Source of the DNA: Microthyrium microscopicum
Taxonomy: Eukaryota > Ascomycota > Dothideomycetes > Microthyriales > Microthyriaceae
Length of the DNA stretch: 64,000 nucleotides
Direction of reading: 5' to 3'
NCBI GenBank assembly: GCA_010405405.1
Contig: MU004240.1
Span: forward strand, 822,217-886,216
Under the pieces are notes generated by a model. It was given only the letters and a program-made list of their open reading frames with translations. It searched no databases and was not told where the DNA came from. This document shows positions 1 to 10,815 of this stretch, piece after piece. Each line of letters begins with the position of its first letter. The first letter of the stretch is position 1. A program made the translations under genes and the position numbers.

Positions 1-1115
1 GGACATTTACTGCGTTGCTTTGTTGGTTGGTGCAATATCGCCACTTGCTTGTCGGAGTCAATATATATTCAACACATGCGCCACTTGGTGCTACGACGAA
101 GTAGATCATGTCAGTGCGGTTGTATCCAATTATGTCTTAATGCCTATCTTAATGTATAATGCTGCTAGATTTCATCTACTTTTGAGATCCAACAAATCAG
201 CAGTCACTCTTCCTAGTTCCATATCATGTTTCGAGAACCTTTAGCATACTGCTATCTTCCATAGTATACTTATCATAAGACCCATAGCAAAGATGTTAGA
301 AATGATTGAAATACACTAGAAGACACACCGGGGTATTATTACTCGATAGTTTGAGGTCGCGTCAATTCCCGAGAAGAGTAAGTACCTTCCAATACCGATC
401 TAAAAGGTGCCAGTCTCCAAGATCTTTATGTCTTCCATCCTTTCGGTTAACGATTCTTCTGAAAAGACAGACAGTAAGAGGTACAAAGGTAAAATAGAGG
501 CGAAGCAAAATATAGAACAATGAGTCTCATATTAATTAAATTCTCCCCTCACTACAGGAACGACTAATTGACCAGAGCAGAACTCTAAAGCCCTGACCTT
601 TTCAAGCTATTATACTTGTTTACTCAGGGCCGCTCAGGGTAATGCCAGAGGAAGGTTACCATAACACTCAACGTCATTTTCCAACCATTAATGGGTTCTT
701 CAAGGTCCTATCACATTAACACACTAGGCAATGAAGTAATCGTAGCAACTGCTCTCTTGAAGTGACGTAGGCAGGTAGTAGTTCCAGATGGTATAGAGTT
801 TCAGTGCTTATATCGATCGACGGTGGTACTGGCCTCATTATCATGTTTATGAAAAGCTCGGTCTCGATCAAGATGCTCTTCCATTTCCTATGACTGACTT
901 GCAGGATGTTACCTATATCACAGCCGTGGCTATAATTGACGCGACCTGCAACGACCTGGCGAAAGCTGTAGCATTTTGAGAATGTGAACTTGTCTTCGTT
1001 GCGGTGAGATCTTACTATTCACAAGCATTTCCCAGCGTGAAGATAAGTGCTAAGTTTGTGATTGAATATGACTCTTGAAGTAAATGGAAAATGAATATTG
1101 CTGGAATGCTGGTAA
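1..1115. other. Intergenic, no supported gene
   Basis: Only short open frames without recognisable protein character or paired splice signals are present. Base composition is ordinary. I see no RNA gene or repeat here. Confidence 0.5.
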
Positions 1116-1505
1116 TCATTTGTTGCTTGCATTCTCCATAGTACCACCGATACTACCATCCTTGGTGAACTGCTTTCCAATGGCCCCTTCCTTATCAAAG
1201 GGTCCTCCCACCGCCTGGCCAATTGAGCCGATTGAACCTTTTTCTTTTCCATGTCAGATCATACAATCAAGAGGCTGTTAAGTTCGACCAACCAGTGAAT
1301 TGCTTGCCAATGGCTCCTTCAGAAGATAGCACGCCAGGCCCACTTGCTGTAGAATTTGCAGGTGTCTTGATGTCAGAGGACTGAAAGTGTTAGAAGTATC
1401 TTACATAGACCGATCGACTCGACGTTGAACAGAAAAACGCTGCAAATGTGTTGAGAGAGTACTTACCATGCCTCCACGTTGGTTAACGCCGCTACGTTCA
1501 GCCAT
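1116..1505 (-). CDS. Small glycine-rich GAIGKQF-repeat protein
   Basis: Three exons on the minus strand (1505-1467, 1380-1293, 1237-1116) give an 82-residue protein starting MAERSGVNQRGGM and ending before TGA at 1118-1116. The body holds two copies of a motif of the type EGAIGKQFT, each followed by a DGSIGG/GSIGQAVGG-type glycine stretch, so the last exon looks like an internal duplication of the end of exon 2. Donor 1 is GTAAGT. Donor 2 is the weaker GTTGGT, but the CTGAC branch site and closed phase support the 55-nt intron. There is no signal peptide or membrane segment. Small soluble proteins with this repeat are, as far as I recall, widespread and uncharacterised in ascomycetes. I assign no function. 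Confidence 0.7.
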
Positions 1506-2886
1506 GATGTTTCAAAAGTTGGGTTAAATGTAAATCTGAATAACTTAAGCTCTGAAGATCGAATGTGTTTTATAAGGGAGATCCAGCTTAAAGGTTTACT
1601 GTTGTAAGCGTCATTGAACACAGGGGAGAGCTTTCATGACGTATTTCTGTTATCCTTCACATGTTTTCGAAGCTATGTCGTACTAAAATGTCAACACGCA
1701 GCTTGGGAAAATATACAAGATACTAGTTATCTTCGAAGTAATGGATACCGCTTGCGGTACATCACGAACATACACAAATAATTGGTACGCAAGATATGTA
1801 GAGTACTTAAGCCGGTGGCAGTTGTCAAGCCGGTTGCTTAGCAAATTCAGGCTTGAGCTTCTTAGTTCAGCGTATACTTGTATATTGATTAACAATTTTT
1901 TATGCAATACTCGTTATACTATTCAGTACAAGCAAACATGATATATGCGCACTATAGAAGCCTCTGGTAAAGCATGCTTTTAGTATCAATTCTGATCAGG
2001 AGACAGCGAAAGCCCCATCATAAGCCATATTCGAGAACTCACTTTCTACCTAGAGTACCTTTGTAGTGTTGACGTGCAACTCAATTGAATCTACCTGTTT
2101 CGATTTCAGATCATGGCAGTCGCTTTTGGATCAAATTAAGTTATGCAGTCATTGGAAACATCTCTTGTTCAGAAGATATTGCAACACTTAGAGTAGTAAC
2201 AAATAAAGCCACCACTTTTGACTACTAGTACAGGTAATTACTCCTACCGAAGATACTTTCAAAGTTGTTACAGGTTCTTAAAGTGAATCTTGAGTGCAGC
2301 TTCAACAAGGCGCTTTAAGCCAATTTCAATTTCAGCTTCCAAATTGACCTATTTATAGTATGTTATGCAGGTAGCTGACTCTCTCCTATTACAACCATGT
2401 AAGAGGCTGAGATATATGTTGACGGACCAATCGAATTGATTCTTAGCCATGCGTGCTCTTCAGCCTCAAATTTGATGCCCGTTTCCCACGAGAGCTGTCT
2501 CAGCCGTACGTTCTACAAGGACATTTTGCAAGGAACGAGCCACAGAACACGGTGACTGGTTAAGCTTCATGTCATATTATTTGATAGTTTTCCTAAGCCG
2601 CAGCTTATCCTGCGAATCGATCTAGACAGATATCATCGGTGACCGCCTATTCCAAGCTTATATCTAAGTATGTTCCATGCTCTTATCCTCTTTACGCTAC
2701 CGATTGTGGCGCCGCCTAGAAGCCATGGTACTTAGAGAACCTCTCCGTAACAGTTCGGTTGGTTTTTGACCTTTTCAAGCTCTGCATGACTTGAACTCGA
2801 AAGATTATTTTGCGAATGAACTTATTCTACGCACTGAAAATACTATTTGGCCATTCCAGGTTACGCCCCTTTGGACCTTCGAACCA
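1506..2886. other. Intergenic, no supported gene
   Basis: The stretch lies between the divergent starts of the small repeat protein and the chitin deacetylase and probably contains both promoters. No credible coding exon, tRNA or repeat was seen. The short opposed frames near 1,683-1,941 have no family resemblance. Confidence 0.5.
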
Positions 2887-4470
2887 ATGCCTCGTAAATG
2901 CTTTACAATAACAGCAGCTTGGCTGTCTTTGGCTGGCGATGTCCTGTCATTTTTTGACTCCTCGCCAAGGAATGATTCTACTGTCGTTCGCTCCTCTATT
3001 GAATCCGCTCAATACGCGCTCGTATCATCGGATATCCTGTCCCAAAATAATGCAACCGAGTTAACAAAACGACAAAGTCCGCACGGGCTCTGTGGACCTT
3101 CCGCGAATTATGCCGGATGCGCACCTGGATTTTGTTGTTCTTTGACTGTAAGTGATCATACGATGAGTTATTTGTTGAAGCCCAGAAAGCTAGAGACAGC
3201 GAACTTGAATATTGCCGAGTAGGGCGATACGATGTTCAGTCCATCAAGCTAACACCAACAGGGAGTCTGCGGACAAGGAGGAGCGTTTTGCACAGCTCCA
3301 GATTGCCAGTTTCAGTACGGCCCAGCATGTGACGCAAACAAAGCCCCTTTCGCTCCTCAATCAACAAATACTTCTACAACACCACGACCAAGTATAGGCA
3401 GCCTACCGTATGGCGTTGCCCTCAGTCATTGTAGCCTGCCAGGTGCCGTCGCTCTAACCTTTGACGACGGCCCATATCCATATACCTCAGACTTGCTTGA
3501 TATTCTCAAAGCCAGCGGTGCAAGAGCTACCTTCTTCATTACTGCCGTCAATGGAGCAAAACAACAGATCGATGACCCTGCTTCTCCGTACTATGCTTTA
3601 ATCAAGCGTATGCACGCTGAAGGCCACCAAGTTGCGAGCCATACATGGAGTCATCAAAACCTTACTGCTATCACTCGGCAGCAACGCCTAGACCAGATGA
3701 TCAAGAATGAAATGGCATTTCGTAACATCCTTGGGTTTTTCCCGACTTACATGCGACCGCCGTATGACGTGTGCACAGATGCCAGTGGATGTTTGACCGA
3801 CATGCAGCAGTTAGGCTATCATGTGGTAAGTGACACTGTCAACTCGTACAAGTACCAATACTAATATTTCGCCGCAAAGACATTATACGATGTCGACACA
3901 AATGACTGGCAAGGAAACTTGACAGCCTCAAAACAGATCTTTACCAACGCGCTGAGCAAAGAGAACGATACATCCCCAGATATTGTTCTTGGACATGATG
4001 TGTACAATGCAACAGTACACGACTTTGCACCATACATGCTAGCGCAGTTGAAACAACTGAAATATCGTGCTGTGCCTGTAGGCGAGTGCTTGATGGATCC
4101 TCCCCAAAATTGGTATCGTGACCCAGTGACTGGACTGGCCATCAAGGATTCCCAAGTAGCCACACCCTCAGCTACTAATCAGACGGAAACGAAACCCCCA
4201 AATTCAACCAACTCCGCTGCAAATAATGACAAGACAGCGGATCAGAAGAGTGTATTGACGACAGGTAGCAGAATCGGAATTGCTATCGGAGCGATTGCAA
4301 TTATATCGGCAATCATCGGCGTCAGTACCTATCTCTGGAATAGAAGGAGACATGGGGCAGCGGCCATTCTTCCAATAGGCCACAAGGCTTATACATCGGT
4401 AGATTTGGAAGAGATGAAAAGGGAGTCAGCGTATATACCACCAGGCAGTTCAAGTAATAGTCGAATATGA
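2887..4470 (+). CDS. Chitin deacetylase with chitin-binding domain and membrane anchor
   Basis: Predicted to remove acetyl groups from chitin at the cell surface (carbohydrate esterase 4, NodB fold). Exons 2887-3147, 3262-3825 and 3880-4470 encode 471 residues, all phase 0. The start at 2887 was chosen because a hydrophobic signal-like N-terminus follows; the open frame itself extends further upstream. A KR pair just before the mature domain looks like a Kex2-type site. A cysteine-rich hevein-like CBM18 module (CGPSANYAGC onward, about residues 75-110) spans intron 1. NodB motifs are TFDDGP (153-158), HTWSH (214-218), RPPY (252-255), a DTNDW segment (281-285) and LGHD (312-315), so the catalytic set appears complete. 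After a Ser/Thr/Asn-rich linker comes one membrane helix (about 407-428), then RRRH and a short cytoplasmic tail. This suggests type I anchoring rather than a GPI anchor. Confidence in the family is high. Confidence 0.92.
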
Positions 4471-4976
4471 CCGCCAATATTGAGTTTATAATTTTACATC
4501 TATTGAAGTCTCTTACTAATAGTAAAACTTAGTGAGATATTCAACATGAGCTGGCTCCCGTACCAATTGGACATCTAGTGTGATAGTCTCGACCACATTT
4601 CTGTACAACAGCCAACAACAGATAGGGCGATCGATCACCATGGTACGAAGTTGTATTGAAACCTATCCATCAGCTTGCGTCCGAGGTGCTATTTCATTGG
4701 CGAGCTCTTGTCGCTACAAGCTATGCGCCGCTTTCCAAATGACCTTGTTTTCATGCGAAGGTCGCTATGTCAAATTAGGTTAGCGTTGAGCGGGCTTCCA
4801 TTTTGGGTGCGTCCAACGTGCCGTACATGAGTAACATCATAGCACAGGTAGAGATGAACATTTTTAAAGTGGTTATGGTTAGCTTTGCGCGGTTCTTCGT
4901 ATGAGCGAGCTGATTTATAATGATGATTATGAGCAGGAAATCCCTTGCGGGCGAGGCTCTATTCCTTTGTAAAGCG
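4471..4976. other. Intergenic, no supported gene
   Basis: This is the downstream region of the deacetylase and upstream region of the oxidoreductase. Short open frames on both strands show no family resemblance. No RNA gene or repeat was seen. Confidence 0.5.
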
Positions 4977-4983
4977 TATATAA
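4977..4983 (+). promoter_or_regulatory. TATA-like box of the MDR oxidoreductase
   Basis: TATATAA lies 82 nt before the start codon at 5065, a usual fungal distance for a core promoter. It is supported by position and sequence only. Confidence 0.4.
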
Positions 4984-5064
4984 CTGGTGCTCCTCCTTCC
5001 ATTTTCTGAACGCCAAACTCATATACTTTCTTCTTTTAACAGAGCAATCAATTTACCCAAAACA

Positions 5065-6304
5065 ATGTCGTTACAATCTGCAGTGGCTGTGACAGAGGTT
5101 GGTCAACCTGTAGCCAAAGTCACTATACCTAGACCAGAGGAATCAAAGCTCGCCGATCATGAATTGCTGCTGAAGGTTACTGTTGCTGGCAGTAAGTAGA
5201 GATCATCCCTGAGCCTCCAGTTCATGTTTATAACTAACCCCCGACTAGTGTCTCCATTTGACGCAAAGATTCGAGACTGGAATCCATTCGGCTTGCCTTT
5301 CCCCATTGTTCTAGGAGTGGACGTTGTGGGAGTCGTAATCAAGAACGGCTCAAACATGAACTTTCCTATCGGCAGTCATGTTTTCGTTCAAAAACTTGGT
5401 TCTATTCAAGAGTTTGCGGTCGTCGACGGTCGCTATGCCGCTATTGTAAGAGCTCCCCTGTACCAAAGTGCCGCCCGTTGGTACTGTTGATGGTCTCCTG
5501 AGATACTATCATGCGGTTGCTCAGCAGATCAGCGAGCAGCCACACAACTTATTGGCTGGATATGTGGTACGGCTCTGTATGATCGGACGAGTGTTGACAA
5601 ATTAGGTTCCCGAAGGCATCACTGATGCTGAAGCTGCACTTTACCCGATCAACGCCGTCACATCTGCAAAGGTTCTTTTCACATCAGAAGGCCTCGGTTT
5701 CCCATTGCCCGGTACAGCAGAGGCCGCTAGCTTTGATTTCTCTGCTCAACATATCGTGATCCTTGGTGGCGGCACCAACTGCGGCAAGCTCGCCATTCAG
5801 TTTGCAAGGCTCGCCGGAATTGGCAGAATTGTTGTAACTGCCTCAGCATCGAGTGGGCCCTTGCTCCGAGACCTAGGGGCGACATGCGTAGTTGATCGAC
5901 AAAGTGCCAACATCGAGGAGCAGATCCGCGCGGCAATCGAAGGTGAAATTATTCACGTGTTTGACGCATATGGCAACGTTGATCTAGGTGTTTCTCTACT
6001 CTCAGAGAAAAAGAAAGGCACCTTGATCGACATCATACAAGGGAAAGTTTCCGCGGAAGTACTGGAAAAAAAGAAAGCCAAATTCGACCATAGATTTCTA
6101 CAGGGATTTTCAGGGTCAGATCCAGAGTTTGGTCAATTGATCTGGAAATATTTACCTATCTGGATCAAAGCAGGGGAGATCAAGCCTTCCAGCTACAAGG
6201 TCATCGAAGGCATGGACTTTGAGAAGATCAATGAAGTTCTAGACTTGTATAGGGACGGCAAAGGCGGAGATCGCTATCATGTCAAGTTGGCAGCTTCAGA
6301 CTGA
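5065..6304 (+). CDS. MDR-family (quinone/alcohol dehydrogenase-like) oxidoreductase
   Basis: A medium-chain reductase predicted to carry out NAD(P)H-dependent reduction of a double bond, quinone or carbonyl group in the cytosol. Four exons (5065-5191, 5249-5445, 5525-5566, 5606-6304) encode 354 residues, the normal family length. The N-terminal GroES-like half includes AGMSPFDAKIRDW across intron 1, the usual position of the substrate-side turn, then PIVLGVDVVGVV. The Rossmann half has VILGGGTNCGKLAIQFA (glycine motif about 176-182). No structural-zinc cysteine cluster is visible, so it belongs to the zinc-independent branch (quinone reductase, enoyl reductase or ToxD-like). The exon 3 acceptor could be 5525 or 5528 (one residue difference). 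It is convergent with the transcription factor gene, with 91 bp between stop codons. Similar reductases are common in secondary-metabolite loci; the substrate is unknown. Confidence 0.88.
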
Positions 6305-6395
6305 TTGGAAGGGTCACGGATATATAGCATCCCCACCCAAATCAACATAAAGCCTTGGAAGACCTCTAAAGGGTCATCTTTTGGAGCCTGAGCAT

Positions 6396-8246
6396 TCATT
6401 TCTTTAGTTGCACACCTTTTAGCCAATTTGATAGACGAACCTTGAGTAACAAGCGAGCTTGCCCAATTCCCATCTGGTCGGCGATCCATGACAAAGCCTC
6501 ATTCATTCTAAGCCGCTGCTTCCTCGGGGTAAGTGATAGACAGGAGACTATAAAGATAGGTTGTATAAGCAGCAAGCCGCCTAATGACTTTCCTGGTGCT
6601 AAACACAGGGGAGCACCGGTTTCTGCATTTCGTACCAGACCTGGTGCATCGGCGCAAAGATGGAAACATAAAGAAGCGGCTATATCATCCACTAGGTCGT
6701 GTGCTGTGGATATCAGTGAGTGCAAGGAACTCTTCATACCAAGCTTGGACGCGCAATTGATGATTGTGTCAATAACTCGAAGGCGAACCTGGCGATACAT
6801 ATTCCAGACTGTAGAGACATATACTGAAAGGTCAATATTATAGCACTAATATATCATGGGAACACTTACTATCGGCGTAGACATCAATGCGGCCAAATGG
6901 CCAAATGATATCTTTGATTAGGTTCGCTGCTGGAGGGTCGAGTTTGCCAATCGATCTGTATGGCCATTTGCATAGGTGTGTCTTGGCCCCTGACTTTTGT
7001 TAGTGTAAGATCACCTTTGTAAATTTGTCTCAGATAACATGACAAGGAGTTCGATGGGAGATATGTAAATCGCTCAGTAATGGGAGCTTACAATCTGCTA
7101 ACTCGTTATTCAAATCATGTGCTTCTCGCAAAACAATTTGAAGCTCATCCACAATGACCGACTCCGCCGACAGCAGCGACCGAGCTGTACGTAGAACGGT
7201 GAAAGACTTGAAACATGCTATATCTAAACTTTGGAGTGGATGTGTCAAAGGCTGACTGAGACTCTCTTCAGCCTATGTTATGTATGAGTAAAGCTGTCAA
7301 CAGATATAGGCTGCAGAGGCAGATGCGGTATCTTACTTGGAGGACGGATTGAAATGCCTTGCGAAAGCAACCAGCTCCAGATGGTGTGAATAGAGGCGCA
7401 TCTGTTGTAGAGAGAATGGCATATACACCTCTCGAGTGCGTTACATGGGAACTGCCATGCTCTTCCGTAGCTGAAATCAACTGTAAGCGAGTTAACATAG
7501 ATCCGATGCAAAGCACAGAGTTACTGGACCTCGAATATGCCTAGTAGCACGATAACTAGCAATAATTCCGGAGTCTGATTGATAGCCCCGTGAGCAAGTC
7601 TTTTCTGGAACGACTCCAAGAATTCCGCATATTGTTCTCTTGCTTTGTCCAGAAGGAGAGAACTACTCGACTTCTTGCCAATGCTCGATAATGCGGTCAG
7701 ATGAGTTGCTTTGGCGAGGTCAGAAGCAGGATCTGCAGACACTATAATTGACTTGAAATCCTGCAAGATGCTACCAATAGGGCTGAAATTTTGGGAGGCC
7801 ACGCAATAGTCATCGAGGAAGGCGGACACTGCCCGGTCTTCAAGTTCCGAGTCATTTTTGACATCATAAATTACACGTGCCATGGGATGATAGGCTTTCA
7901 TGCTGCGATAAGACCGGAAGTGAAGCTCTGAGAAGCTCTGATAGCCAAGGCACACGCGTTGCGCTTTCATACATCTCCGGCATGACTAGGACAGAACCGT
8001 GGTCAGAAAGCAGAAAGGGTGATGTCAGAAGGCTCCGATGCAAAGGACATATTGACAGCTGATCAAGATGCTGTAGTGTTGAAATGCAATTCCATCGAAC
8101 GAGAAGACCAACTACTCACAGGACGATGCTCATCACACTGGAGGGCCTTTGTTAGCCTGGCCTAGTACAAGCTACAAAGAAATGAATACCTTTTTACGTC
8201 GCTTTTTGCATGTTCCGCATGCCCCGGACACACCGTGATTGACCAT
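6396..8246 (-). CDS. Zn2Cys6 fungal-specific transcription factor
   Basis: A nuclear DNA-binding regulator. Seven exons on the minus strand (8246-8190, 8137-8120, 7985-7530, 7480-7337, 7272-7092, 6989-6870, 6823-6396) encode 467 residues with all phases closed. The binuclear zinc cluster is complete: Cys10, Cys13, Cys20, Cys27, Cys30, Cys37 in C-x2-C-x6-C-x6-C-x2-C-x6-C spacing, with the basic KKRRKK between Cys13 and Cys20. It is assembled from three exons, the middle one being an 18-nt microexon encoding CDEHRP. The rest is helical, with patterns typical of the fungal regulatory domain (LLLVIVLLGIFE, then SRGVYAIL). The exon 3 donor (GTCCAG) is unusual, but phase and homology-like continuity favour it. 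Its position between the reductase and P450 suggests a local pathway regulator; this is inference. Confidence 0.85.
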
Positions 8247-9116
8247 GTCAGCGATGAGGACAAACAGGGCGACTCTCAGAAAGGACAACCAGACAATACA
8301 TTCCTCCGAGACTTGGGCCGTCCAAGTATTTAAGTGGCCACGAAGACCAGCAGTACAAGGAAATTGAACAGTAGAGAACAGTCAGAGGGACAAGGAGAGA
8401 CCTGAGGTTGAAATGCCGGGAAGTAGCTACATTGGGTTAGCGTTGCGCGTTCTTCCACAAAGCCTTTAGCCAACGCTACCATTAGGTCCAATGAAAACAT
8501 CATCAAGACCTCGCCGGACAGAACATCTTTGAAGACCTAATTTAGATTTGATAACAACTTACAAGAAGTGTCTCCATAACATCATTCTCGTGGATTTATC
8601 CATATCTAATAAGTGTAGGTAGGCATATTTGTTTTGTTTCCACCATTTCTTTTTTGATAAGGCTGAGTACAAGGCTGAGCATGTAGAGACTAGTTCAATT
8701 CTATTTAACATTAGTGGACTGTCAAGACTGTCCTTCTTAGTGTTCGAGATAATTGGCAAATGTCCTCAGTAAGAGCCTTCCAAAACCACCTCGATACAGA
8801 TATATTTGCCCTTCCATCTCAAACCTCGGAAATAAACCTCAATAGCGGTTGAAGCGAACGAGGTTAAACTGTATCATCCTAACCTAACCTAGAGAACCTA
8901 TAAATGTAACATATATATTAGTTTTCTGGTGGTAGATTAACAAGATTACATGCATATACAGTACATGCCACAGAGTAACCAGAAATGAGAATGAAGTTAA
9001 GACTATGTCCACCTAAATCCGAGTCGTTCACTTTAACCTACTGGGCTCGGTGACTACTCGATATGCTCGCGCCATTAGGTGAAGGCAAGTTTAGATACTT
9101 GATCAGTATAAAAACG
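8247..9116. other. Intergenic, no supported gene
   Basis: This stretch separates the transcription factor and the small secreted protein, which are divergent, and should hold both promoters. A minus-strand frame at 8,559-8,759 is short and rich in K and W without family resemblance. No repeats or RNA genes were seen. Confidence 0.5.
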
Positions 9117-9124
9117 GGTATATG
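9117..9124 (+). promoter_or_regulatory. TATA-like box of the small secreted protein gene
   Basis: TATAAAAA lies about 130 nt before the start codon at 9256 and is followed by a pyrimidine-rich stretch, as in strongly regulated fungal promoters. It is supported by position only. Confidence 0.4.
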
Positions 9125-9255
9125 CCGGATACACATGCGCACAAAACACCTCATACTTCTACATTGGATGCTCTGATATCCTCATAAGTTCTTCAACTTG
9201 CCAACCTCCGAATTCAACCGAAAGCATATACTTCGCATACTACTTTCCCGGCACG

Positions 9256-10011
9256 ATGGTTGTATGGAACCTGATTCCTCTTCTCGCACTTGTTGGCAAT
9301 GCATTTGCTACTGCTTATCCGCCAAAAAATGCTGCCTGTGCGAAACTCGACATAGTCTTCACGTGCGTATCCACACACATCTTACAGTAAAGTTGGAAAC
9401 TAATTGATGGTGCTCTAGTGGCCTTCCTCCGTACCATCCACTCGTTGTACAGCAGGGTTTCAATTCGTCAGTCATTGATGCCACTCTCAGAGCGGATGCT
9501 GCAAATATCATCAAAGCTGGCTATAATCTTCGAGGTGACTATCGCAGATTTCCCCCATTTTGTAAATACATTTCTGATTCGTGTGGACAGTTGTTCTTAT
9601 GGGGCCAGAACAAAACCTTAGCGTTTTGGCTGGTCAGATGGAAGGAAACCACTGGGATGGCACAGGTATAGGATATGGCGTGAGAGGTGCTCATCTACCA
9701 GAGCTTACAATTCGACTGGAAGGTAAAGAGCCTCAGAGCAGTTCTTTCAAATTCCTTATCAAATCACTAATGCTTCCTTGCAGACATTATCAAGCTCTAC
9801 CATAGCCGGGCCCCAAATGCTTCTCTCATGTTTGACTATTCGTCCGACAGTGCGCTCTGGGCCATCAAGAGACGCGTTCCTTTGGCCAGCAACTGCACGG
9901 ATTCCCCAGGAAAAGACCTTGTGAGTAGCACGGCTTCTTTGACTCCGAGGTTCTTGAGCTAACGACGTCTGATAGGGATTCAATGTGTTTTGCGACATTT
10001 GTAAGTCCTGA
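9256..10011 (+). CDS. Small secreted or secretory-pathway protein, unknown function
   Basis: Five exons (9256-9362, 9419-9534, 9591-9722, 9784-9920, 9976-10011) encode 175 residues with consistent phases. Residues 1-20 form a clear signal peptide (MVVWNLIPLLALVGNAFATA). The mature part has alternating beta/alpha character: a conserved-looking VVLMGPEQNLSVLAGQM segment, then WDGTGIGYGVRG, a LEDIIKLYHSRAPNA helix and a C-terminal CTDSPGKDLGFNVFCDIC region with cysteines that could pair. A GTAAGT at 10,001 could be a further donor, so the last few residues are uncertain. I do not recognise a named family; related-looking fungal proteins are unnamed as far as I recall. It sits between the Zn2Cys6 regulator and the P450. 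It could be an effector or a small enzyme, with nothing decisive either way. Confidence 0.75.
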
Positions 10012-10815
10012 GGTAGAGTTTTGCTCACTCAGATAATGCAAGATTGCTCAAAAAGCAGATGAGTTGGGGGTGACAATAATAATGCGATGGTCAAACCGTG
10101 AAGTTAGAATAGAATACATCCGACCATTTTTGACGATCAGATAGGGAAGAACTTGACCTATAATTTTATGCTCATTGGACTCCAAAGGGACTAGGTGATT
10201 GAAGGTGAACCGCTCAATTTAATGAGTTTGAAACATGCATTTTTTTATCTGTCCTCGAAGCAAAAGCGACAACTATCCTGGTATATTGAAAACAAAGGAG
10301 GTCTAGTGCTTACTGACTGGCACTCGATAAGACGTGAGATTGGCTACTTTGAGTTTCGTCAAACACCAGGCTTTTAGATTCTGAAATATATAAATGCTTC
10401 CGGTGTGTGATAAAATTTGCAATAACTCTGACTCAACTCAAGAAGTTATGTAGGGGTAAAAAGGTCTCATTTGTCTGGAAGTCGAGGTTAGACGCGCTCT
10501 TGTTGTGAGAACACCTTAATAGTCGTGATAGTACACATTGAATGGCTATGAAGGAAAGGGACTTGCCGGAGAGATCGACCTACAACTTACAAGTGCCTAA
10601 GCTTCCGTCATGGGTCCTTCGCATTGATGTAGTAAGCCGGAGGCTCGGAGCCTCTTGACTTCCATGCAACACCTCTCTTTGCTCGGGGCTACATTATGAG
10701 CGAAAAGGCCTCGTTGATTACAGTAGGTTGCTGAATTTTCGCTGTTCTGCGGCAACAGCTTGAAATTTGAAATATTACAGGCTGCTTCATCGAGTTTTCA
10801 TCACTGCTGATTACA
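10012..10815. other. Intergenic, no supported gene
   Basis: A 60-residue frame at 10,195-10,377 is open but has no signal, motif or splice context. The rest is ordinary non-coding sequence upstream of the P450. Confidence 0.5.

Noticed and set aside
7986-8090. Alternative regulator exon reading LSICPLHRS after an acceptor near 8,060
   Set aside because: It breaks the Zn2Cys6 spacing and shifts the following frame, whereas the acceptor at 7,986 restores all six cysteines and the phase.
8559-8759. 66-residue minus-strand frame as a gene
   Set aside because: No motif, splice partner or favourable codon pattern; it lies in a divergent promoter region.
10195-10377. 60-residue frame upstream of the P450
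   Set aside because: Open but without any supporting feature; length is within chance expectation.
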